33,792 nucleotides of DNA, taken from positions 1 through 33,792 of the forward strand of contig CAMKAE010000001.1 in NCBI GenBank assembly GCA_946410395.1, read 5' to 3'. The notes beneath the pieces are model-generated. The model was not told the origin of the DNA. It worked only from the letters and a program-made list of their open reading frames with translations, and ran no database searches. Of this stretch, positions 1 through 7,900 are shown in pieces. Source of the stretch: an uncultured Clostridia bacterium (GTDB lineage: Bacteria > Bacillota > Clostridia > Christensenellales > Aristaeellaceae). Numbering within the stretch: position 1 is the first letter of the stretch; every line of letters starts with the position of its first letter. The position numbers and the translations under genes are program-made.

Positions 1-54
1 TAAACCCTTGTCTCCCCTGAAAGGGGAGATGTCGCCGCAGCGACAGAGGGGTTT
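1..54. repeat. Palindromic three-way-junction element (REP/MITE-like)
   Basis: Three nested inverted repeats are visible. An outer stem pairs AAACCC (2-7) with GGGTTT (49-54). Inside it are two perfect hairpins placed back to back: TCTCCCC/GGGGAGA (11-29, 5-nt loop) and TGTCGC/GCGACA (30-45, CGCA loop). All three can form together as a three-way junction. There is no coding potential. Structured non-coding units of this kind are typical of dispersed REP or MITE-like elements. The left edge may be cut by the window. Confidence 0.55.
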
Positions 55-77
55 GCGCAAAGGCAAACCATACGACT

Positions 78-105
78 GAACGGTTACCTCTCATGAGTAC
101 CGTTC
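78..105. promoter_or_regulatory. Dyad upstream of the oxidoreductase gene
   Basis: GAACGGT (78-84) is repeated in inverted orientation as ACCGTTC (99-105), about 40 nt before the start codon. It could be an operator or an RNA hairpin in the leader. I see no convincing -35/-10 pair between 55 and 144, so the promoter of the downstream gene is unresolved. Confidence 0.3.
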
Positions 106-144
106 CAACCCATTTTTGCTGACCCGAAAGAAGGAGAGAAGCCC

Positions 145-1326
145 ATGAAAATCGAGAAGATCCGGACAGCCGTCGTCGGCTGCGGCATGATCAGCAACAT
201 CTACATCCGGAACCTGTCCCGGATGTTTGCCATCATCGATCTGACCACCCTGTGCGACGTGAATCCCGCGGCGGCGAAGGAGAAGGCGGAGACCTACGGC
301 ATTCCCCGCACCATGAGCATCGACGAGGTGGCCGCTGCCCCGGACATCGACCTGGTGGTGTGCCTGACAGGCCCCGCGGTGCACGAGAGCGTGATCCGGA
401 AGATGCTGGAGGCCGGCAAGCACGTCTACACCGAGAAGATGTTCACCACAGACCTGGCCGCGAGCCGGGCGCTGGTGAAGCTGGCGGACGAGAAGGGCCT
501 GTACCTGGGCGTGGCGCCGGACACGGTGCTGGGCGCCGGCATCCAGACCGCCCGCTGCCTGATTGACCGGGGCATGATCGGCGACGTTACCTCAGCGCTG
601 CTGACCATCAACCGCAACCAGGTGCTGAACTCCGAGTACTTCCGCTTCCTGCGCGGCCCGGGCGGCACCCTGCCCTACGACGTGGGCGTGTACTACATCG
701 GCGCGGCCATCGCCCTGCTGGGCTCGGTCACGGCCATCGCCGCCTTCGGCAATCCCGCGCCCCTGCACGCGCCGGAGGTGCTCTACGCCAACGCGGAGGC
801 GGAACCCTGGCAGATCCCGGGGAACAACACCGTGGCCGCGTCCCTGCGCTTCGCGAACGGGGCGGTGGGCTCGGTGCTCTTCGACGGCAACACCGTGGCC
901 GCGGAGCAGCACGCCATCACGATCTACGGAACGAAGGGCATCCTGAAGGTGGGGGATCCCAACACCTTCAACGGCGAGGTGACCCTGATCCTCCCGGAGA
1001 ACGCGCCGGTGAAGATGCCCTTTACCCACGGTTACGACGGCGTCAACCGGCTGGGCGATTTCCCCTTTGCGCACTATGGCGACCGCGGCATCGGCGTGGC
1101 GGAGATGGCCTGGGCCATCCGCAAGGGCCGCAAAAACAACCGCTGCAGCAAGGAGTTTGGCCTGCACTGCCAGGAGGTGCTGCAGGGCATGGACATCGCG
1201 GCGCAGACCGGCAGCGTGTACGTCCCCGAATCCTCCTGCGTCATGGAGGGCCTGAAGCCCGGCTTCTACTCCTCCATGTTCGGCGGCACCGCCCGCGGGG
1301 ACGCGGAATACTCGCTGATGGACTGA
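145..1326 (+). CDS. Gfo/Idh/MocA family oxidoreductase
   Basis: This is a 393-residue NAD(P)-dependent sugar or inositol dehydrogenase-type protein of normal length for the family. The N-terminal Rossmann fold has the GCGMIS dinucleotide loop at residues 12-17. The usual EKP motif reads EKM (97-99); Lys98, the residue normally placed at the active site, is kept. The C-terminal domain carries GGTLPYDVGVYY (173-184), matching the family GG-x3-D-x-G-x-Y signature with Asp179. The ATG follows AAGGAGAG at a good distance. It stands alone between a palindromic element and its own terminator at 1341-1372, so nothing nearby identifies the substrate. Family assignment is firm; substrate and cofactor are unknown. 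Confidence 0.92.
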   Translation: MKIEKIRTAVVGCGMISNIYIRNLSRMFAIIDLTTLCDVNPAAAKEKAETYGIPRTMSIDEVAAAPDIDLVVCLTGPAVHESVIRKMLEAGKHVYTEKMFTTDLAASRALVKLADEKGLYLGVAPDTVLGAGIQTARCLIDRGMIGDVTSALLTINRNQVLNSEYFRFLRGPGGTLPYDVGVYYIGAAIALLGSVTAIAAFGNPAPLHAPEVLYANAEAEPWQIPGNNTVAASLRFANGAVGSVLFDGNTVAAEQHAITIYGTKGILKVGDPNTFNGEVTLILPENAPVKMPFTHGYDGVNRLGDFPFAHYGDRGIGVAEMAWAIRKGRKNNRCSKEFGLHCQEVLQGMDIAAQTGSVYVPESSCVMEGLKPGFYSSMFGGTARGDAEYSLMD

Positions 1327-1340
1327 CCGAATGGAAAAAG

Positions 1341-1372
1341 CCTGACGGGGCATGACCTCCGTCAGGTTTTTT
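1341..1372 (+). terminator. Rho-independent terminator of the oxidoreductase gene
   Basis: CCTGACGG (1341-1348) pairs with CCGTCAGG (1359-1366), followed by six T residues. An A-run before the stem makes it potentially active on both strands. It begins 14 nt after the stop codon. Confidence 0.93.
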
Positions 1373-1434
1373 GCTTGCTTACATGATTCGATAGATAAGC
1401 TTTACAAATCAAGAAACGGTATGTGCCCGAAGGT

Positions 1435-1477
1435 CCAGGGCGATCGGAAAGCCCTGGTCGCGGTCCGCAGACCGCGA
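1435..1477 (-). terminator. Two abutting hairpins downstream of aconitase
   Basis: CCAGGGC/GCCCTGG (1435-1457, 9-nt loop) is followed with no spacer by TCGCGGTC/GACCGCGA (1458-1477, CGCA loop). Both stems are perfect. They lie 43 nt past the aconitase stop but have no U-run on that strand, so this is either a non-canonical terminator or 3'-end stabiliser, or another palindromic repeat. The CGCA loop is shared with the second hairpin of the element at 1-54. Confidence 0.4.
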
Positions 1478-1519
1478 AAACCCTCTTCTGTCATTTGATC
1501 AGCTTAACCGGGACAGGCA

Positions 1520-3457
1520 TCAGTTTGCGGTTTCGCGGCTGTAGTTCAGCAGGCCGCCGGCCAGCAGCATGCCGCGCTGGCGCTCCGTCAGGGGGAGCCG
1601 GGCGGTGAAGGTCCGGCCGGAGGTCTCGTCCGCGATGGTGATCTCCTCCGACCCCGCGGCGATCGCGGCGCGGATGCCGGGCAGGGACAGGATGTCCCCC
1701 TGGGCCACGCTGTCATAGTCCGCCTCATCGGCGAAGGTCAGGGGCAGGATGCCGTTGTTGATCAGGTTGTCGCGGTGAATCCGGGCGAAGGACTTGGCGA
1801 TCACGGCCCGGATGCCCAGATAGAGCGGCACCAGGGCAGCGTGCTCGCGGCTCGATCCCTGGCCGTAGTTGGCGCCGGCCACCAGGATGCCGCCGCCGGC
1901 GGCCTTGGCCCGGGCCGGGAAGGTCTCGTCCACCGGGGACAGACAGTAGTCGCTCAGGTGCGGGATGTTGGAGCGGTAGGGGAGCAGCTTGGCGTTGGAG
2001 GGCATGATGTGGTCAGTCGTGATGTTGTCCTCCATCTTGAGCAGCACCGCGCCGCTCACATCCTCCGCCAGGGCTTTGCCGATCGGGAAGGGCTTGATGT
2101 TGGGGCCCCGGACCACCTCCACGGTGTCCTCCTGCCCGGGCTCCGCCGGCGGGATCACGAGGTTGTCGTTGATCAGGAATTCCTCCGGCAGTTTCACGGT
2201 CAGGTCCGTGTCCAGGGTGCGGGGGTCCGTTAACACGCCGGCCAGGGCCGTGGCGGCGGCGGTCTCGCAGGAGACCAGGAAGATGCCGGCGGACGCGGTT
2301 CCCGAGCGGGCGTAGAAATTGCGGTTGTTGGTACGGACGCTGACGGCGCCGGTGCAGGGGCTCTGGCCCATGCCGATGCAGGGCCCGCAGGCGGTCTCCA
2401 GGATCCGCGCGCCGGCGTCGATCATGTCCGCCAGGGCGCCGTTGCGGGCCAGCATGGACAGCACCTGCCGGCTGCCGGGGCCGATGACCAGGCTCACGTC
2501 CGGGTGGACCCGCTTGCCCTTCAGGATCGCGGCGGCGCGCATCATGTCCTGGTAGGAGGAGTTGGTGCAGGAGCCGATGAAGACCTGGTCCACCTTCAGG
2601 GGGCCGGCCTCCGCCACGGTCTTGACGTTGTCAGGCATGTGGGGCAGGGCGACCATGGGCACCAGTTCGCTCAGGTTGACGGTCAGCTCCTCGTCATAGA
2701 TGGCGCCGGGGTCCGCGGCCAGGGGCGTGAAATCCGCTTCCCGGCGCTGGGCCTTCAGGAAGGCCCGGGTGGCCTCGTCCGAGGGGAAGACCGAGGTGGT
2801 CGCGCCCAGCTCCGCGCCCATGTTGGCGATGGTGGCGCGCTCCGGCACGGTCAGGGTGGCCACGCCGTCGCCCACGTATTCCATCACCTTGCCCACGCCG
2901 CCCTTGACGCTCAGGCGGCGGAGGATCTCCAGGATGATGTCCTTGGCCGCCACGCCCTTCTGCAGCCGGCCGGTGAGGCGCACAGCCACCACCTTGGGGC
3001 AGATCATGTGATAGGCGCCGCTGCCCATGGCCACGGCCACGTCCAGGCCGCCGGCCCCGATGGCGATCATGCCGATGCCGCCGCCGGTGGGCGTGTGGCT
3101 GTCGGAGCCCAGCAGGGTCCAGCCGGGCACCCCGTAGCGCTCGACCTGCACCTGATGGCAGATGCCGTTGCCGGGCTTGGAGCACCAGATGCCGTGCTTT
3201 TTGGCCACGGTCTGGATGTACTTGTGGTCGTCGGCGTTCTCAAACCCCGTCTGCAGGGTGTTGTGATCGATGTAGGCCAGGGATTTTTTGGTCTTCACCC
3301 GGTCCACGCCCATGGCCTCGAACTGCAGGTAGGCCATGGTGCCGGTGGAGTCCTGCGTCAGGGTCTGGTCAATGCGGATCGCGATCTCCTCGCCGGGGAT
3401 CAGCTTGCCGGAGAGCAGGTGCGCGGACAGGATTTTATGGGTCAGATTCATCGCCAT
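1520..3457 (-). CDS. Aconitate hydratase (aconitase, compact monomeric type)
   Basis: This 645-residue [4Fe-4S] enzyme interconverts citrate and isocitrate. The N-terminal half has GSDSHTPTGGGIG with the conserved catalytic-region His. The cluster ligands are Cys297 (GSCTNSS) and Cys357/Cys360 (ACGPCIGMG). The C-terminal swivel domain has GANYGQGSSREHAA with the substrate-binding Ser-Arg. The length is well below the ~890 residues of AcnA and matches the shorter putative-aconitase group. The ATG at 3457 is chosen because AGGAGG lies 10 nt upstream; a longer frame to 3496 would start inside the -10 box. The gene is monocistronic, with no citrate synthase or isocitrate dehydrogenase nearby. A homoaconitase-like or methylcitrate role cannot be excluded. 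Confidence 0.93.
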   Translation of the reverse strand: MAMNLTHKILSAHLLSGKLIPGEEIAIRIDQTLTQDSTGTMAYLQFEAMGVDRVKTKKSLAYIDHNTLQTGFENADDHKYIQTVAKKHGIWCSKPGNGICHQVQVERYGVPGWTLLGSDSHTPTGGGIGMIAIGAGGLDVAVAMGSGAYHMICPKVVAVRLTGRLQKGVAAKDIILEILRRLSVKGGVGKVMEYVGDGVATLTVPERATIANMGAELGATTSVFPSDEATRAFLKAQRREADFTPLAADPGAIYDEELTVNLSELVPMVALPHMPDNVKTVAEAGPLKVDQVFIGSCTNSSYQDMMRAAAILKGKRVHPDVSLVIGPGSRQVLSMLARNGALADMIDAGARILETACGPCIGMGQSPCTGAVSVRTNNRNFYARSGTASAGIFLVSCETAAATALAGVLTDPRTLDTDLTVKLPEEFLINDNLVIPPAEPGQEDTVEVVRGPNIKPFPIGKALAEDVSGAVLLKMEDNITTDHIMPSNAKLLPYRSNIPHLSDYCLSPVDETFPARAKAAGGGILVAGANYGQGSSREHAALVPLYLGIRAVIAKSFARIHRDNLINNGILPLTFADEADYDSVAQGDILSLPGIRAAIAAGSEEITIADETSGRTFTARLPLTERQRGMLLAGGLLNYSRETAN

Positions 3458-3491
3458 TGGGGGTGTCCCTCCTCGGTGTTCATTCCAGGTC

Positions 3492-3521
3492 ATCATAGCC
3501 CCTGGGAGCGCGCCGCGTCAA
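3492..3521 (-). promoter_or_regulatory. Sigma-A promoter of aconitase
   Basis: TTGACG (3521-3516), an 18-bp spacer, then TATGAT (3497-3492), predicting a start near 3485 and a leader of about 28 nt. It is divergent from the promoter at 3635-3663. Confidence 0.75.
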
Positions 3522-3634
3522 CCGAAAGGCGGAAAAAGAACACGAAAGATACGAAAGCGGATCGCGCTGACCGGACCAGAGAAATCTTTTTGTAACAAAT
3601 CTGCAAATTTTCCGAAAAATCTGCCGCGCTTGCC

Positions 3635-3663
3635 TTGTGAGAGCGACTGCTTTGGGGTATAAT
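3635..3663 (+). promoter_or_regulatory. Sigma-A promoter of the secreted protein / zinc-ribbon operon
   Basis: TTGTGA (3635-3640), a 17-bp spacer and a perfect TATAAT (3658-3663). The predicted start near 3670 leaves about 40 nt of leader before the ATG at 3709. Confidence 0.85.
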
Positions 3664-3708
3664 AAAAGGGAATGCGTATGCCCGGATTTCCGGGCGGGAG
3701 GAGTGCTT

Positions 3709-4911
3709 ATGAACATGAAGCCGATGAAACGGTTTGCGCTGCTGCTGGCCGCTGCGGTGCTGGCGATGACCTGGACCCTGCCTGCGCTGGCCGCGGATAC
3801 CGGGGCGGACCCGCTGACCCTGCAGGAACTTCGGGAATGGGCGGCGTCGCTGGAGCAGGCGGCGGAGACGTCGACGCTCTATAACGACCCGTCGGATCCC
3901 CTCTATCACACCGACGAGGGGTATGCGTTCATCTATGACTTCGGCACGCTGTATTACAGCAAGCCCGAGCGCACGGCGGACGCGGTGCTGCTCGAGGCGG
4001 TGGTCTATGACGAGGAGACCGCCGGCCCGCGGGGAATCAACACCGTGATGACGCTCAATGACCTGCTCGGCACCTTCTACTGCGAGAATCCTTCCCTGAC
4101 CGGCAGCTACACCGAGGCGGTGGTGTACTTTGGGGACGCGCTTCCCGAGGCGCTCAACTGGGGCCTGGTGCAGCGCAACGGCCAGTGGGTGGGCTCGGTG
4201 GAGTATGCGGTGCACGAGCGTGTGGCCGAGAACGTGTACACAGACTGCGGCCTGGTCTGCACGATCCAGCAGGGCACCGTGGTGGCCATCCGGGCTTACG
4301 GGCTGGACCAGACCATCACGGGCGATGCGCTGGAGGAGGCGCGGAGCGTGCTGCTGGAGAGCCTGGCCCACACCGAGTACGCGATGGTGCCCACCTCCGA
4401 GGACGGCGCCGCGCTGCTGCCCTTCGACACGGAGGACCTGTCCTTCCTGGGCATTGACTTCCTGTCCTGCACGCCGGAGGATGCCATCGCCGCCCTGGGC
4501 ACCCCGGACGCGGACGACCTGGCCGGCACCGAGGAGCGGACAATGCGGACCATGAGCTTCCGGGGCTGCGAGTTCGTATTCCTCTCCGACGCGAGCGGCA
4601 AGCCCGTGCTGACGCTGGTTTCCATCGATGACGACACGGTGGAGGGCCCCCGCGCCCTTCGGGTGGGCGACAGCCTGGCGATGGCCGGCCGGCGCTTCCG
4701 CTTCGGCGAGGGCGCCTTTGACGAGGCGAGCGGCACCGAGGTGCTCTACGGCAGCGAGGAGAGCGGCCGCTGGGGCGTCGCGGAGTACGGCGAGGACGGC
4801 TCCGCGGTGATCCGCTACGGCCTGACCCTGCCCGAGGGCGGCAAGGTGGTGCTGATGGCCTCCTTCGAGATGCTGGAGCTGACCAACATCATGGTATACA
4901 CGGCCCCCTGA
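3709..4911 (+). CDS. Secreted protein of unknown function
   Basis: This 400-residue protein has an N-terminal signal peptide: a basic start (MKPMKR), a hydrophobic core, and a probable signal peptidase I site after ALA near residue 27. There is no lipobox and no later membrane segment, so it is probably released or held by partners. The mature protein is acidic, with mixed alpha/beta character and several Cys residues; I do not recognise a domain. The ATG at 3709 is preceded by GGGAGGAG; an upstream in-frame start at 3637 lies before the promoter -10 and is discarded. It is the first gene of an operon with the large membrane repeat protein 25 nt downstream, suggesting a shared extracellular role. 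No function is assigned. Confidence 0.85.
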   Translation: MNMKPMKRFALLLAAAVLAMTWTLPALAADTGADPLTLQELREWAASLEQAAETSTLYNDPSDPLYHTDEGYAFIYDFGTLYYSKPERTADAVLLEAVVYDEETAGPRGINTVMTLNDLLGTFYCENPSLTGSYTEAVVYFGDALPEALNWGLVQRNGQWVGSVEYAVHERVAENVYTDCGLVCTIQQGTVVAIRAYGLDQTITGDALEEARSVLLESLAHTEYAMVPTSEDGAALLPFDTEDLSFLGIDFLSCTPEDAIAALGTPDADDLAGTEERTMRTMSFRGCEFVFLSDASGKPVLTLVSIDDDTVEGPRALRVGDSLAMAGRRFRFGEGAFDEASGTEVLYGSEESGRWGVAEYGEDGSAVIRYGLTLPEGGKVVLMASFEMLELTNIMVYTAP

Positions 4912-4936
4912 CAAGCTTCCGGGAGAGTGAAAAGGC

Positions 4937-7900
4937 ATGAGAATCGATCTGCAATGTCCCGTGGAGGTCTGGCGCTGCATCCTGCCGGATGAGCCCAAGG
5001 AGCCCTGCGAGCTGATCCTGTTCAACCTGGGGGATAAGGTGATCGTCTCCGTGGAGGTCACCATGATCCTGACGGACGAGCACGGGTCGGAGATCTCGCG
5101 GGTTGTTGAGCGCGCCCATGACATGAACGGGCAGCCCGGCGAGAACTTCAGCATGCTGATGGAGCTCCCGGACAGCATGGTCAAGGCGGGGGTGACCCGG
5201 CTGGAGGTCATGGTGGAGAAGGCCTGGTTCGAGGACGGGATCGTCTGGCGCAAGGCCCGGGGCAGTCTGATCGAGTACACCACCAACGCCCTGCCCAGGG
5301 GCCGAAGCCTCAGCAAACTGCGCTACATTGCGGGCCCGGATGCCATCGGCTTCCCGGAGCGGCAGGGCACCTCCCTCTGGCTGTGCGTATGCGGCAGGCC
5401 GAACCATGTCAACCAGGCCAAGTGCGCGCGCTGCGGCCGCAGCCAGGACGAGATCTTCCGCACCTGCAGCCGCGAGGCGGTGGAGAAGGCCATGACCGGC
5501 CAGGAGACCCGCCTGAGCCAGACGGCCCGGAGTGCCACCCGCCTGGGCTCCGGCGACACACGCGACTTCATCGCACGCAAAAAGCGCAGAGGCGGCGGAA
5601 CGGCGGTTCTGATCCTGCTGGTCCTGGCCCTGGCGGCCGGCAGCGCGGTGGCCTACACCCGCCTGCTCCGGCCATACCTGGATTACCGCCAGGCGGTGCG
5701 CTGGAAAGAGGAGGGCGAATACGGCAAGGCGGAGACGGCCTTCCGGGACATGATCGGGTACAAGGATAGCGGCGATCAGCTGACGCAGACCCGGTACCTG
5801 GCGGCTGAGCAGAAAAAGAAAGACGGGAAGTACGCAGAGGCCGCCGCCGCTTTCCGGATGCTGGAGACCTACCGCGACAGCACGGAACAGGCCGTGGCCT
5901 GCGACTATTTGTATGCGGATGCGCTGCTGCAGGAGGGCAAGACCGGCGAAGCCCGGAGCGCCTTTGAGGAACTGGCTGCGCTGGACTATGGCGACAGCGC
6001 GGACCGCGTCCGCGAATGCGACTATCAGAAGGCGGAGGAACTCCGGGCGGGAAGCCGCTGGGAGGACGCCGCCCTGGCCTATGAAGCCCTCGGCGACTTT
6101 GGGGACAGCGCGGACAAGGCCCGGGACTGCCGTTACCGGCAGGCAGGCCGGCTGCTGGAGGCAGGCCGGTGGGAGGAGGCTTACACCGCCTACGGAGCCC
6201 TCGGCGATTATCTGGAGAGCGCCACCCTCAAGCTGGAAGCCCTCTACCGGCCGGGCGTGCAGGCGCTGACGGGTGAGACGCCGGACGATGCGGCGGCTCT
6301 GGAATGGCTGACAAGGGAAGAACTGGACGATTACAAGGACACGAAGGCCCTGCGCGAGCAAGCCTGGTACCTGAGAGGACAGAACCTGCTGGCCGGAGGC
6401 GAAACGGAGGAGGCGGGCAGCGCCTTCCGCCAGGCCGGCAGCTATCTGGACGCGGAGGAGCAGGTCGCGGAATGCCTGTACCGCCCGGCGCTGGAGGCGA
6501 TGGAGCGCGGCGAGTGGCTGACGGCCGCGGAGCACTTTGCGCGCCTGCAGGGGTACAAGGACGCGGACGAACTATGGAAGGAATGCTACTATCAGGCGGC
6601 TGTGGAGAAGACCGGGGAAGCGGCGCTGAGCATGGAGGCGCAGGCCTGGGAGGAGGCGCAGAACGCCTGGGAAGAAGCTGCGGAGCTCCTCCGGAAGGTG
6701 CCCGGCTACGCGGATGCGGACAGCCAGACCCTCACCTGCGTGTTCAACACGGCCCGGGCCTGTGCGGAGCAGGGCGACTATGTCCGGACGCTTGCGCTGA
6801 TCGCCGGGCTGCCGGAGGACTATGAAGGCGCTGCGGAACTGGCCGACGCCTGCGTCTACCAGAGTGCCCTGGACGCGTTTGAGCGGGAGGAGTATGGCAC
6901 GGCGGCCGCGTCCTTTGAGAGTCTGGGCGACTACCGCGACAGCGCCGCGCAGGCGCAGAAGGCCCACTATGCCGAGGCGGGAGCCTGTTGGGCGGACGGA
7001 GACTACGCCTCCGCCTGGGAACTCTACAGCGCGCTGGGGGACTTTGCGGACAGCCAGGCCCTGGCACTCCGGGCCCGCTACGCGCAGGCGCAGGCCCTGG
7101 AGACCGCGGGCGTGTACGCTGACGCCGCCGCGATCTACAAGGAACTGGGAACCTATGAAAACAGCAACGTGCGCTACGAGGCCGTGATGCTCTCCCGGGG
7201 CGATGAGCTGCTGGCACAGGGCCAGTACACCGCCGCACGGGAAGCCTTTGCGGCTCTGGAGAACAACGACGAAGCCAAGGAGCGGATCAAGGCCTGCGAT
7301 TACGCCAAGGCGGAGGCCATGGCGGAGGAGGGCAACCGGGAGGCCGCTGCGGATCTGTTCACGTCCCTGGCGGACTACAGCGATGCCGCGGACCGCGCAA
7401 GCCGGCTCTGGTATGAACTGGCCGGGGAGGCACAGGCGGCCGGGAACCTGACCCAGGCCGCGGCGCTCTACGGCCGGATCCCGGGCTACGCGGACAGCGA
7501 TGCGAAACTGGCGGAGATCCGGGACGATGTGCTGGAGGACGAGATCTACGGCGTCCCGGCGCAGCAGGCGCAGGCGGCGCTGGACGCCGGAGACGCGGCG
7601 GGCGCCGCGGCCCTGCTCGACAGCCTGAATTACAGCGCGCTGCCGGAGCGTTATGCCCATGTCCGGGACCTCTATGTCCAGGCCTGCTATACCGAGGGAA
7701 AGCGCCTGTACGATGCGGGGGACAGGCAGGCTGCCTACCCTTACCTGCAGCGCTGCGCCGGCTACGCGGACACGGACAGCCTGATGGCGGCCGAAACCGC
7801 CTGGCGCATGCTGGGCACCTGGCGGGATGACACCCGCATTCTGGTGTTCCGCCGGGACGGCAGCTTCTCCATGGGCAACGACGAGGGCAGATGGCGGCTG

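Noticed and set aside
3590..3602. TTTGTAACAAA near-palindrome in the aconitase upstream region as a Rex site
   Set aside because: It is too short and lacks the spacer and A-rich halves of the Rex operator; probably chance in an AT-rich spot.
3493..5316. Minus-strand open frame of 607 codons across the secreted-protein gene
   Set aside because: It runs through the divergent promoter region and antisense of two real genes, and its sequence is low complexity.
4889..6535. Minus-strand open frame of 548 codons opposite the zinc-ribbon protein
   Set aside because: Shadow of the repeat gene; no Shine-Dalgarno site or domain.
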